From NCBI GenBank assembly GCA_026724425.1, contig JAIUCV010000002.1, positions 5,001 through 69,000 of the forward strand: a stretch of DNA of 64,000 nucleotides, in the 5' to 3' direction. Source of the DNA: Erythrophleum ivorense. Its lineage: Eukaryota; Streptophyta; Magnoliopsida; Fabales; Fabaceae. Both the position numbers and the translations under genes were made by a program. Position 1 is the first letter of the stretch. Every line of letters starts with the position of its first letter. Under the pieces are notes generated by a model that ran no database searches, was not told where the DNA came from, and worked only from the letters and a program-made list of their open reading frames with translations. This document shows positions 51,980 to 62,882 of this stretch, in pieces.

Positions 51980-53330
51980 TAAACTAGGACATCTTTCAAG
52001 GATTTACCTAGACCTATACGAGTTACATAATTCTTAAATACTCCTATGGGTAAAACCTTGGTCAATGGATCTGCAAGCATATGATCACTAGAAACATGAA
52101 CCACTCAAGTCTAAGATTCAGCAATCTTCCCTCTAACGAACAGGAGTTTAATAGCAAAATGTTTTGTACGACTTGAATTCTTGTGATTTTAAGATAAGTG
52201 AACTGCAGACAAATTACCGCAATAAATAGTGAGAGGTCGTGATATAGAATCAACTAAACATATGCTAGATATCAACTTCCTCAACCTTATAGGTTGACAA
52301 GTGGTTTCATAACAAGCGATATGTTCTGCTTCCATGGTTGATGTGGCTATTATTGTTTGTTTTACATTTTTCTACAAAACAGCACCTTCAAACATTATGA
52401 ATATGTAACCAAATGTTGATTTATGATCATCCAAACAAGAGCCATAATCAAAATCTGAATAACCAACAACTTTAAGGGAATCTGATCTTTTATAAGTCAA
52501 CATAAAAACTTTGATACCTTGAAGGTACCTCATTACTTTCTTAGAGTTGTCCAATGATCTATACCCCAAATTACTCAAGTATCTTTCGAGAACACTAATA
52601 GCAAAAGCTATATTTGAATAAGTGCATACCTACACATACATTAGACTACTTACAGCGGAAGCATATGAAATTTTTGCCATTTCATCTCTTTCCTTCTCAA
52701 TATTAGGACACTATGATCTAGTCAAATTTTCTCCTTCCTGAACAGGAGCAGAAGTAGAAGAACAAGAATCCATTCTAAACTTTTTAAGTACTCGTTCAAT
52801 ATAAGTAGCTTAGGATAAGCCAAGAATGCCGCGTGATCTATCACGATGAATTTGTATCCCAATAACAAAAGAGGCTTCACCCAAATCTTTCATATCAAAT
52901 TGATATGACAACATGTTCTTCGTTTCATTAAGAAAGATCATCGAATTGCTAGCTAGCAAAATATCATATACATAGAGGACAAGAATTGCAAAATTGTTTC
53001 CATCAAACTTCTGATAGATACATTGGTCTAAAACATTTTTAGTGAATCCAAAAGAAGTCATAACTTTATCATATTTTAGATACCATTACCTCGAGGCTTG
53101 TTTTAACCCATTGATGGATCTCTTTAATTTGCACACCAAATGCTCTTTACCTGGTTCAATGAAACCATCAGGTTGAGTTATATAGACCTCTTCATACATG
53201 TCTCCATTTAAAGAGGTAGTTTTAACATCCATCTAGTAAAGTTCAAGATCATACTACGCAACAAGTGCCATGACTACTCTAAGAGCGTCCTTAATGGATA
53301 CGGGAGAAAAGGTCTATGTATAGTCTACAC
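51980..53330 (-). pseudogene. Copia RT-RNase H pseudogene
   Basis: Reads leftward from TFSPVSIKDALRVVMALVA near 53300, with MDVKTTSLNGDMYEEVYITQ, LVCKLKRSINGLKQAS and GFTKNVLDQCIYQK. The RT active-site phrase YVDD reads YVYD, so a catalytic Asp is lost. RNase H follows at 52372-52578 (GYSDFDYGSCLDDHKSTFGY), and the C-terminal phrase HMLADPLTKVLPIGVFKNYV near 52020-52080. Several stops; non-functional. Confidence 0.92.
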
Positions 53331-53935
53331 ATCAAGTATTTTATCACCTTCATAGATGATCATTCAAGGTATGGTTAGGTTGAACTCCTGCATGAGAAGG
53401 TAGAATCGTTGAAAGCCTTTAAAGATTTCAAGGCGGCTGTTGAATTAAAATCTAGTAAGGCTATCAAATGTGTTAGATCTGATAGAGGTGGAGAATATTA
53501 TGAGAGATATACTGAGGTTGGTAGAAATTCAGGTCTATTTGCTTAATTTCTACAAGAGCATGGTATTGAAGCCCAGTATATAATGCCAGGTACCCTGCAA
53601 CAAAATGGGATTGCAGAAAGGTGAAATTGTACTCTTATGGACATGGTCAGGAGTATGATTAGTCACTCCTCCTTATTGGAGTTCCTATGGGGTGATGCAC
53701 TTAGAATTACTGCCTACATTCTGAATCAAGTACTTAGTAAGTCAGTGCCAAAGACCCCTTATTAACTTTATTTTTGAAAGGTGCCTACTTTGAAGCATTT
53801 GAGGATATAGGGTTGCAAGGCACAAGTGAAAACCTATAACCCTCAGCAGATGAAACTTAATTCTAAAACTATTATTGGCTTTTTTGTTGGATATTGCATA
53901 GGATCACGTGGGTACAAATTCTATTATCTAGATAT
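53330..53935 (+). pseudogene. Copia integrase core, inverted relative to the rest of its element
   Basis: Plus-strand reading with stops: YFITFIDDHSRYG, HEKVESLKAFKDFKAAVE, CVRSDRGGEYYERY, QYIMPGTLQQNGIAER, TLMDMVRSMISHSSLLEFLW, TYNPQQMKLNSKTIIGFF and SRGYKFYY. It is the segment expected between the pre-integrase region (minus, ends CVDCI near 54005) and the RT (minus, starts near 53310), but on the opposite strand. Sequence that should sit at both inversion ends (start of the integrase core; linker between integrase and RT) is missing. Confidence 0.9.
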
Positions 53936-54004
53936 TGTTCTCCTACTATCCAAGGCATCTTCACAAAAATATGCTCGATCTGACTCGATAACCTTGCTGG
54001 TAAT

Positions 54005-55331
54005 GCAATCAACGCATGTCTCAAAGTCAGAAAAATCAAGGTTTTGTAACACACCTTGACTAACCACTCTTTCTAATCTCTCTCTAGAGATGTGGCCTAG
54101 ACGCGGCCTAGACGTCGATGCCATAACATTGAGGAATCCTCACTGGGCCTTTGATGCTTTTGCCCAATGATGAAATTCACATTGGCATTAAAATGTTCAA
54201 TTGTACAATTATTCCAATGATATAAACCATTTAATAAAGATGCATTGCCAATAAGTTGTGAATCAAAAAAGACATCAATCTTTCCATTTCCTTAAAAAAA
54301 TGAATAACCACAATTATCCAATTCAGAAGTTGAAATCATGTCCTAAAGATAAACAAAGAGAAATAGATCTTATACATTCCACTGCTACTTTACTGCCTGC
54401 AATTCCCAAAACTGACTTTTCTGCTTCACTTAGGATCCTCTGGTTTCTGAACCCCTGCAAGGTATTCACAACATGGATAGTGACACCACAATCTAGCCAC
54501 CAAGAATCAAATGAAATTTTGAGACTATTAAATTCAAAGCAAACTAGAGCTAGAGGGGTGTTTTTAAATAATGTACCTTTCCTTTCTTTGCTTGTTCTTT
54601 AGCTTATAACAATCAGATATCTTATGTCCTGGTTTCTTACAATAATTGCACTTGCCTTTAAAGTATTTATTCTATGGAGCGTTGTTCTTCTCATTGTTTT
54701 TCTTAAAGTTTAACATACCACCCTTTTGTATCTCAAGCTTCTTTCTTTTCTTTTTATTACGACTACTCGATTTGCTACTTGATCCTTGGGACAAGTAATT
54801 TATAAATTGTGACTTATGCTTCTTTATTGCTTCTTCTTCTTGAGTCACAATTGAAATCAATTGGTCTACAGACCACTCCGCTTTCTGAGAATTGTAAGAA
54901 GTTTGCAAGAAATTGTATTCAACTGAAAAAGACTCAAGAACATGGAAGACTAAAGCACTTTCACGTAAATCAACCTCATATGACTTTAGTTTGTTGTAAT
55001 AATGAACGAGCTTCAGAATGTGCTCCCTGACCCCAAATACTCCATCATATTGGGTGTTGTGGAATAAAGAGAGGTAATAGTTCTTCTGAGTTTTATCAAA
55101 CTTCTTATATTTTTCACCTATATCTTTTAAATATTCAACTGCAATGTCTTTGTCAAGAGTACTAACCCTAATTCCCTTCTTAATGGTGAACTTAATAATT
55201 ATAAGATAGATCTGGTTTGACTCAAACCACTGCTTGTGATAGGCTTTCTCAGTAGCACTAGATTGAGGAGTGAGATCCACTGGTTTAGGTTCTCTAAGAG
55301 CCAAATCCTTTTCTGAGATTGTAAGGTACAT
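54005..55331 (-). pseudogene. Copia gag-protease-pre-integrase pseudogene
   Basis: Gag is open for 219 codons at 54672-55331 (UBN2-type Copia gag: KYKKFDKTQKNYYLSLFHNT, REHILKLVHYYNKLKS, WSVDQLISIVTQEEEAIKKH), ending in a basic Ser/Lys tail. An intact CCHC knuckle (CNYCKKPGHKISDC) lies near 54605-54655 after a break. The protease motif is WWLDCG instead of WWLDSG/TG. The pre-integrase zinc region (RLGHISRERLERVV, NLDFSDFETCVDC) ends near 54005, exactly where the inverted block begins. Confidence 0.92.
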
Positions 55332-55379
55332 ATTCAGGGACTCTTTCCAATCATCATAATTGGTCCCATTAAGAGTCTT

Positions 55380-56829
55380 TATCAGTGATAGTTGTTGGAA
55401 AGCTAAAACTGAAATTTAAATGTCAAAATTGGAAATATTAATTATGCAGACGCAACATAATTATAATACAAAATTCCTAATTAAAATTTCAGTTATACAA
55501 CTATAATATTTAAAGAAGGCTCCTGTACATCATAAATTTAACTCAAGAATTTATAACTAAATGCATTCAATATGACCATACCTATGGGGTACAAGAAATA
55601 TTGAAAAAATTGCGCTATATGTCTATCAATAAGAGTACAAACCCTAAAAATTACATTAATAACATTGTACCTATGGGGTATATCAATTATTAATGTAATA
55701 TGTTATTAAATCATTTTCCCTTTATTTATTTATGCTCTAATGATAATTAGGGAAATTACCGTGGACTAAACATAAAATTAAGAAATGTTTAAAGGCAAAA
55801 ATACAATTATAGAAGTCATTTGGGGCAAAAAGAAAAGGAAAAGAAAAAAAATTGGACTTAAATTGGATATTTCTAGGATTTTTTCTCAAATTATAAAAGG
55901 TTAGGGTACTTTCTGTAATTTACTCCTAGGTTTGGATTACAATTACACCAAACTCTCTCAAATCCTACGGCTTAGATTCACTTATTTAATCAATGACCAA
56001 AATTATAACGTTCAATCAATAGCCCTGATCCATTCGATTAAAGAACGGCCTAGATTCTGCCAGCCACTTAAGTAAAACGCACCATTTCACTTAAGAATGG
56101 ATGGACGGATTAGTTTTAAGCTTAAGAATGGATGACCCAGATCACCCCGTAATCTTTAAGTGAAACAATGCATTTCAATCTGACTCAGAAACGACAACAC
56201 ACAGCTCATCTTCCTCCTCCAGACGGATCCCTACAACCTAAATGTGACTTGTGCTAGATCCGGCCACCAACTCGACGCTTTCCCATGCTTTACCGACTCC
56301 TCTCAATAGTAGAACCACCGAAACAACCAAAAACTCATTGTGAACAATTCCCCTATCCTAATTTAGACTATTTCAAGCCTAAATGCAACAACATGTCTCA
56401 CAAATCTCCTTTTAATATGGTGTTCGATCTGAGCATTTTATTCAACAAAAATTAAATCTAATGATAAAATCATAATATGTGCATTCATGTAAGCAATGCC
56501 TCTCATTTTAATTAAACGAATTTAGTGCTAATTTCACTCAGATTAAAGAATTCTAAGTTTTTGAAGATCATGGCATTCGTTCATGGAATTTAGTATGAAA
56601 ACATTTGAATTCACCTAATGCAAACAAACTACTAGCATCCAGGCATGTATTTACATCATTAATTTCAGTCAATTTGATTCAATTGTGTCAAAACAAAAAA
56701 AAAAACCCCTATCTCTAAGGTTTATATACAAAAAAAAGTTAGGGCTTTGAATATTTTGCAGTATTTATCCAAAAACAACATCAATTATCACATTTCTAGG
56801 ATTATAATTAGCAGTGCTCTAATACCATA
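55380..56829. other. 5' internal leader of the Copia element, no gene
   Basis: About 1.45 kb between the gag start and the 5' LTR of the minus-strand element, longer than the leader of most Copia elements. It contains no recognisable coding sequence in either direction. The primer-binding site lies at its right end. Confidence 0.55.
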
Positions 56830-57397
56830 TGCTAAATATAATCCTTACACACAATAATTTTAGAATTAACATTACGAATAAAAGAATTTAGCGTACCTAA
56901 AGATGCCATTATATTGTTAATACCTTTACTGGAGGAGTTACAACCCACTTGGCCTCTTGGATATCACAGAGTTATAAATTTTGAAGACAAAGAGAGAAAG
57001 TATATGAGAAAAGAGAGTGTAATGCTATTGAGTTGTTGTACTGATCCTTTTAAAAGTAGAAAGCATAAACATTCACAATGACCAGGTCAATCATTATTAG
57101 ATGCACATTCATTAATTTAAGTAATTAATGATTAAAATTAATAAAACTCTATCTCATTATCTTAACTCTTGTCACCATTATGATAAAAAACCTACTAATT
57201 ACCAAGGGTTGAGTTGGGCCTCTACCCAATGAGTTGGCACGTGATTCAACTATCACAGAACACATATGCATATACTAAGCCTCATTATGTTCTAGGCTTA
57301 ATAATTTATCACTTAACCAATTAATTTTAAAATATTATTTATCAAATATTTAATTAATGCTAATCCACAAGTAATAATTAATAAAATTATTCCAACA
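56830..57397 (-). repeat. 5' LTR of the minus-strand Copia
   Basis: 568 bp, ends TG (56830-56831 on the plus strand) and CA (57396-57397), homologous over its length to 51023-51622. Followed by the target duplication CCCTT at 57398-57402. Confidence 0.9.
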
Positions 57398-57402
57398 CCC
57401 TT

Positions 57403-58229
57403 TGTATCAACGAGTCACCTCACCGACTGAATTGGAATAGATGCGAAGGTTAAACCCCGAAAAGAAAACAAGAATAGATGCTAACTTACAGTGATACAGA
57501 GTACAAGAAAATGGTACATGTTTATTTTAAAAGATTGCTTTCATATGGTTATTTTTAACTATTGCTTTCAAAGATTCTTTGAAATGGGTTCGGAACTTGG
57601 CTATGAACGAATCGACAATTTGCTAATCGACAAGAAAATGGGTTTCAGCGAGAACCATATTTCGTCATCATCAACTAGATTCACTTTTGTTCAAGGGATG
57701 GAAGTAAGCTTTCACGGAACTAAACCGGTCGACCTGGAACCTATTGTCTTGTCAATAGAATAAGAAAAACATCTCACTTATCAAAATTTCTTACAATTGC
57801 CCAATCCAAGCATGGCGTTGAGTTAATTTTATCTTGCCATTGCGAAATTAGTGTTAATGAACCATCTAAGTTTAGTTTGAATTATTGGAATAGTTGCCAA
57901 CATCGAAATTATCGGGAGTTATATACTGGAAGATCAAAGTAAAGAAAGTTATTTGCATTAACTTGTTCTTCCAGTGTACAGCTCTTTCATGTAGAACGTT
58001 CCCAAAACCCTACCTGGTGGGCGGATACTGCCATTCACATTCTATTTATTTTTCAGTATACAAAACGGAAAAGCACAGATAAATAAATCAAACTGGCCAC
58101 ATTAAAGGATTGCAACTTACAATAAAAGGAGAGAAAAAGATAGCTAGAAAGCCTAATAGAGCACCCAGTATGCATATACTTGTACTACACATAAATATGT
58201 AAAAATCTTCAACACAAACTAACATATAA
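57403..58229. other. spacer and 3' flank of the unknown gene
   Basis: Contains a 90-codon plus-strand frame (57491-57763) with coding-like texture (GSELGYERIDNLLIDKKMGF) but no recognised family. TTTATT at 58045-58050, AATAAA on the minus strand, is a candidate poly(A) signal for the gene ending at 58230. Confidence 0.4.
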
Positions 58230-61200
58230 TCAGATATTCAGACAACTTCTATTTGGGCTTTGAGCACGCCTGTACTCTGAAGCTCTTTTTGGGATGTTGG
58301 GTGCTACTATGGTTCCGCCATTATAACCATCCATCAGCAACTTCCCAATTTTTGATCGCCACTCTGAGCTGTCCTTCTCATTTCTTCTATCGTGCACAAC
58401 TCTATCACAGTAGTTAAGCATTGTTCCCAGTCCACTATTCGGTGTCCAACCATATTCCATTAGCACCTGTGCCTCGCCTTCAGTCAAATCTTCTCCAACC
58501 TATATCAGAGACAACATGAATTGAGCACAGTAAAATTGTTTTGGGGCGGGGCAGAAGGCAGTAATAAGAGCTGTTTATGCATTGACTCAAAAATTCACAC
58601 ATAACAGCAGTTCCTTACAGACGGACAACTGTCAACCATCATCTGATATTACATCCAAAGTCTCCGCTTTACTCACAAGCCACAAATAATAACCTTATTT
58701 GATAAAACATCACCTAGCCAATTCTTAGGATGCTTGAATATTCATGGCTGGCACAACAAAATAAATCCATTCGATGGCATCCCAAAGATGCATTAAGTTG
58801 TTACCGTTAATGCTTTGTTCTCAATAAGGGAAATCCTGCTACAGCTAGTCAGTTTCATAGCAGTCACCAATCGCTTGATCTGCCATGCGATGGGTAAGGA
58901 TTCTACTAGCTCAAAGAAGTAGGTTGCAAAGCCATATTCAGGGCGTTCCAGCACTATCCTGCATTGAATAAGACTCAATTCAGCATCATGGAGTATAATA
59001 AGAAAATACAGACCTTAAAGATTATCTTTGATGCAAATGAAGCACCTGTTATGTCTCTCAAACACGAAAATAAATGATTGGAGGTCGCGGCACCAACCCC
59101 ACTCAACGGGCCATTTTCGAAATTGCAAATATCGTGTCTGTAGCAGTAATAAATACATATATAAGATGGTAAAATCTGGTATAGACACTCCAAAAGGATG
59201 GTTAATTTGACAATGCAAGGTTTCTATTACCTGCTCCACAAGTGAGATAAGACAAGGTAAACAGTAACTTGCTCTTGAAGCCTTTGTGGTGCGAATAGGA
59301 GGGAATTTTAAAAAAGAATGGTGCTGAGAGAAAAGCTGTCTCTATTTTTTTTTTTGGGAGGGGGGTGGGGGACAAAATGTAATGCAAATCAATTAAGCAG
59401 AGTCACCAATAAGAATAAGATTTCAAAACAATACCACAAATAAAAAAGTGCTGCTATAGCCACTTGTTATCAATTACATAGTTTCTATGCCTGATATTAA
59501 CATCATCCTTACCGCATAGCTGTAAAAGACTAGAGCAGAAGACCTGACTCTTTTATATGATAAAATCAAGATAGAAGGGAAACATGACACAGTGAAAACG
59601 ATTGAGACTTTAAATTATCAGGAACAAAAACTTCTTTTTCTTCTTATTCCTAGAGCACAAGCAAACAAAGGACAAACAGGTTCCCTCATTTTCCATTAAA
59701 TAATAGACTCTCAGATACGACAGCAAACTTGATTGTCTTTTCCTTTCTTTTCTTTCCAACTAAACAAAATATAATCCCTCTATTTTTCTCACCTTAAAAT
59801 TGCTTACATATAGTTGTCTAAGCTTATCCCACTAGTTTGATTATCCATGATTTGTTGGAAAATATTTTCCACATTTACTGCAGTTTGATAAAGTAACCCT
59901 CTTTTAAAAGAAAATGAAGTCATTTTCTTGGCAAAGACCAAACAATTAACAAAGATATCCTAACTTTTAAAAGAATGATTTCTACTGAAATGTCTCCCAA
60001 GAAAATATCTCATAAAATCAGGTTAATCACTGACAAACAACATATTAATTTATAATTGACATTGAGATATGAATATGAGAAGGCCATAAGTTAAGAAATT
60101 ATAAGTCACTAACATTTTCAGTTATCTTGGTCCTGAAATGGTCAAGATTGAACATTAAAACTCAGTTCTGTTGTTCACCTTTGATATAACAGCCTCAAAC
60201 TCTGCAAAGCTATCTTCACAAAATGATTCATCCAGAGCTTCGTCACCATCCATCTCTCCATAAAGCTTAATTTCATCTACTAATACACCCTTGTCAATTA
60301 ATACCTGCAACATAGCATTTCCTTCAAGCTCAATATAAAATCCAATTTCACAATGACTGCATATGAACAAGAATACAGTACCTGCAAGAGCCCAGGAGCA
60401 TCCTCCTCCAGTGCTGTTTGAACAGAGTCCCTGCAAAATAATATAACAGTTGGGATAAACGATAATGGAAGTAAAGCTGACATTATACAATGCATATAAC
60501 AGAAGTATATAGTACGTGGCTGTTTTCTTTCTTTTCCATGGACGCTTGATGCTTAAATGTTCTGGAGATTCAGAGAAGACAGAACTCCTTCCAAGGGCAG
60601 AAGGCCTAGTATCCTTCAAAGATGTATAGCTTGTAGAAGAATTTAAACTAAAACCCTCTCCTGACATGACAAACTTTAGCCGATCACGTAAGCACATATG
60701 TTCTACTTGATCATCATGATATTTGTTTTGGACTTCCCATTCACATTTTACATTCATGAAGTTGAACGAAAAGTTATCCAGTCCATTGGCTTTGACATTG
60801 TGGAACTCACTGCCATCCCAAGGTTCATCCTTGACTTTGATGGACGTTGGAAAAGCTGAAGTACACTGACCATCATCCTTTACAGGTATAACAGCTTGTT
60901 CCTCATACAAATTGGATTGCATTACCATTCCTCCAGATTTAAATATATGGTCACGTCCTTGAAGTTTTACTGCAATTATTGATTTTGCTGATTTAAGTGA
61001 GGCATAACTGGTCAACAAAGATGATTCTGCTGTGGTCCCAGAGGGAGACTCAAATGATAAAGTATTTCCTTCTGGAATGTCATTACACTGATGGCTAGCC
61101 ACTATCATTTTGTCATCGGCAGAATGAATATGTTCCTGTTACATATTAAGCAGCAACTTTCACAAAGCAATCAAAGCATGAAAACATATATTTGGCTTCA

Positions 61201-62619
61201 TCTTTCAGTATAAAAACATATGACAAATAGACATGCAGAGCAATTAACCTGAGTTGGCCCCTCACATGGAGAGCTAAGCACTCACATATCAATTCAAATT
61301 TCAAAGAAGAAAGAAGACATGTGAAGTAAAAGAATACGAGTATGTTAACACACTAAATTGCTTCCATTGCTGGTTGTTCCTTTTACAGCCTAAATAAACT
61401 TCAAATTCCTCCAATTTCAAGCCTCATCCTTTGTATGACCATGAACTTAGCTTGCTAAAATCCCAAATCCCTTTGATGTTCAATATCAGCTTGACTATCA
61501 GAGAGCAACAGCCCATCCCTCCTACATTACTAAATGAATTTGACAAAAAGAAATTAAATTGGCAGAAGAGCTGAAAGAAAAGAGACAAAAAGCACGGGGG
61601 AAATGGAGCCTTTTAAAAAATTTTATTTAACTGACAAATGTCAAGAGACTTGGCACTAGATACTGGGTTCCAGATCACTCACAACAACCAAATAACTTAA
61701 TTCTAATTATCAAGAATTGATGCTAAATCACAAAAACCAGTTATAACTCACTTTTTCTAATAAATAATTGATCCAACAAATCAAAAGCAAAAGATAATAA
61801 ATTACCTCAAAAGCTGGATTTGACAATGCTGCCATCTTCCTGTAATATTGAAAATTTTCCATTTTCAACAGAAGAATTAAAAAAATTCCATTAGGTTCTT
61901 TCTAACAATTAAGTATTTGCTTTGGTTCCTCAAAGTGGTTATTTTGTGATAAAATCTGGTTATTTCTTTGTAATAAACTTGGTTGGTTTGTTTCAAAATA
62001 TTAGGAAGCAAAATGGATGAATTTTTTGTTGAAGGTACGTAAACTAACATGCCAGAAACTAAAAGAAGAAAGATCTATCATTAATCAAAATTCAGTACCT
62101 TGCTAGCAGCATCCTTTGACGTTCTTTCAATACAATGTGATCTAGATCATTAACATTGTCATCAGGAATCTCCTTTTTCACCTTTAGAGAAGATAAATCT
62201 GATTGAGGAGATGCTTTTCTGCCATTTTCAGTGGAACTCAAAAGAATATCAGAATCTTCAATCTTCATAGAGGCAGGAACAGCACAGAGTGTTTAACACT
62301 GGAGCAAACTGCTAATGGTAGGACTCGCTATCTCTGGTTCACCAGTATCAGTTTTAAGTGTGAGGCATTTTACCTGTTGCAAACTAGGGCATAAACATGC
62401 TTGAGTCTTATGCCAGTTGCCACCCATGCAAACATCTATTCCACACCGAGAGCTGCCTCTTTCGAAATGTTGATTAACAACAGAATCAAGTGGTATTATA
62501 CCACATTTAGCTTCAGAAGGAACTTCCTTTAGATCCTGACTCTTAGGATCTTGTTCTTTAGCCAACTCTTGACCCACTAATTCTCTTGTAGAGCAACCAG
62601 AAGCCAAACGGGACACACC
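58230..62619 (-). CDS. conserved plant protein of unknown function, probably nuclear
   Basis: Nine visible exons (minus): 62619-62099, 61839-61806, 61135-60516, 60430-60382, 60304-60179, 59335-59231, 59137-59046, 58958-58805, 58499-58230; all GT-AG with phases that join, 1,971 bp. An in-frame TAA at 62293-62295 leaves 539 codons from the Met at 62268; a longer start may lie beyond the window. From that Met: acidic, Ser-rich N-terminus, KMAALSNPAFE (58-68), basic KRPWKRKK (265-272, possible nuclear signal), then a compact C-terminal half with DSVQTALEEDAPGLLQ, WPVEWGWCRDLQ, LIENKALTVGEDLTEGEAQ and MLNYCDRVVHDR. Four psi-K-x-E motifs (residues 1-4, 30-33, 169-172, 197-200) resemble SUMO sites. 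I recall the C-terminal half as a widely conserved plant family without an assigned role. No transmembrane segment was noted. The acceptor at 59335 follows an A-run, the weakest splice site. Confidence 0.8.
62293..62295 (-). other. in-frame TAA in first visible exon
   Basis: The frame is open from the acceptor at 62619 (GVSRLASGCSTRELVGQEL) through SPTISSLLQC, then TAA, then TLCAVPASMKIEDSD, which continues the same frame. No AG acceptor lies between the stop and the Met at 62268, so an intron cannot remove it. A CAA (Gln) to TAA change would explain it. Confidence 0.75.
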
Positions 62620-62882
62620 CTACAGTCCAAGCATATTTTACTACTCTGTGAGAGAAAAAGGAAGCTGCCGCATATATGTCTGCCCAAGTGAACACAAAAG
62701 GACAAGAGAAAATAACCATTGGCTAGGCACCACAAAGAAGCTAAAAAGCAACAATATCCGCCAGGTTTTGTTAAAAAAAGAAAGAAAGAATAGAACAATA
62801 AAATCATTAGAAGGAGAGCCGTTCACCCCACAATAAACATGTGATCGAAGCACACATTATACAAAAAATAAAAAAGGCACAC

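Larger units (their letters stand above)
51023..57397 (-). mobile_element. Copia LTR retrotransposon with inverted integrase segment
   Basis: Full element, minus strand: 5' LTR 56830-57397, 3' LTR 51023-51622, perfect 5-bp target duplication CCCTT at 51018-51022 and 57398-57402. The primer site next to the 5' LTR reads TGGTATTAGAGC on the minus strand (near 56818-56829), one base off the initiator tRNA-Met site. Gag, protease, RT and RNase H read on the minus strand, but the integrase core reads on the plus strand (about 53330-53935). LTR copies look roughly 90% alike by eye in the stretches I compared, so it is an old insertion. Confidence 0.92.

Noticed and set aside
54258..55030. plus-strand frames opposite the Copia gag/protease
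   Set aside because: Antisense shadows of recognisable minus-strand Copia coding sequence.
60155..61108. 317-codon single-exon gene
   Set aside because: The frame reads through two introns (60431-60515 and 60305-60381) with good GT-AG sites; it covers three exons of the nine-exon gene.
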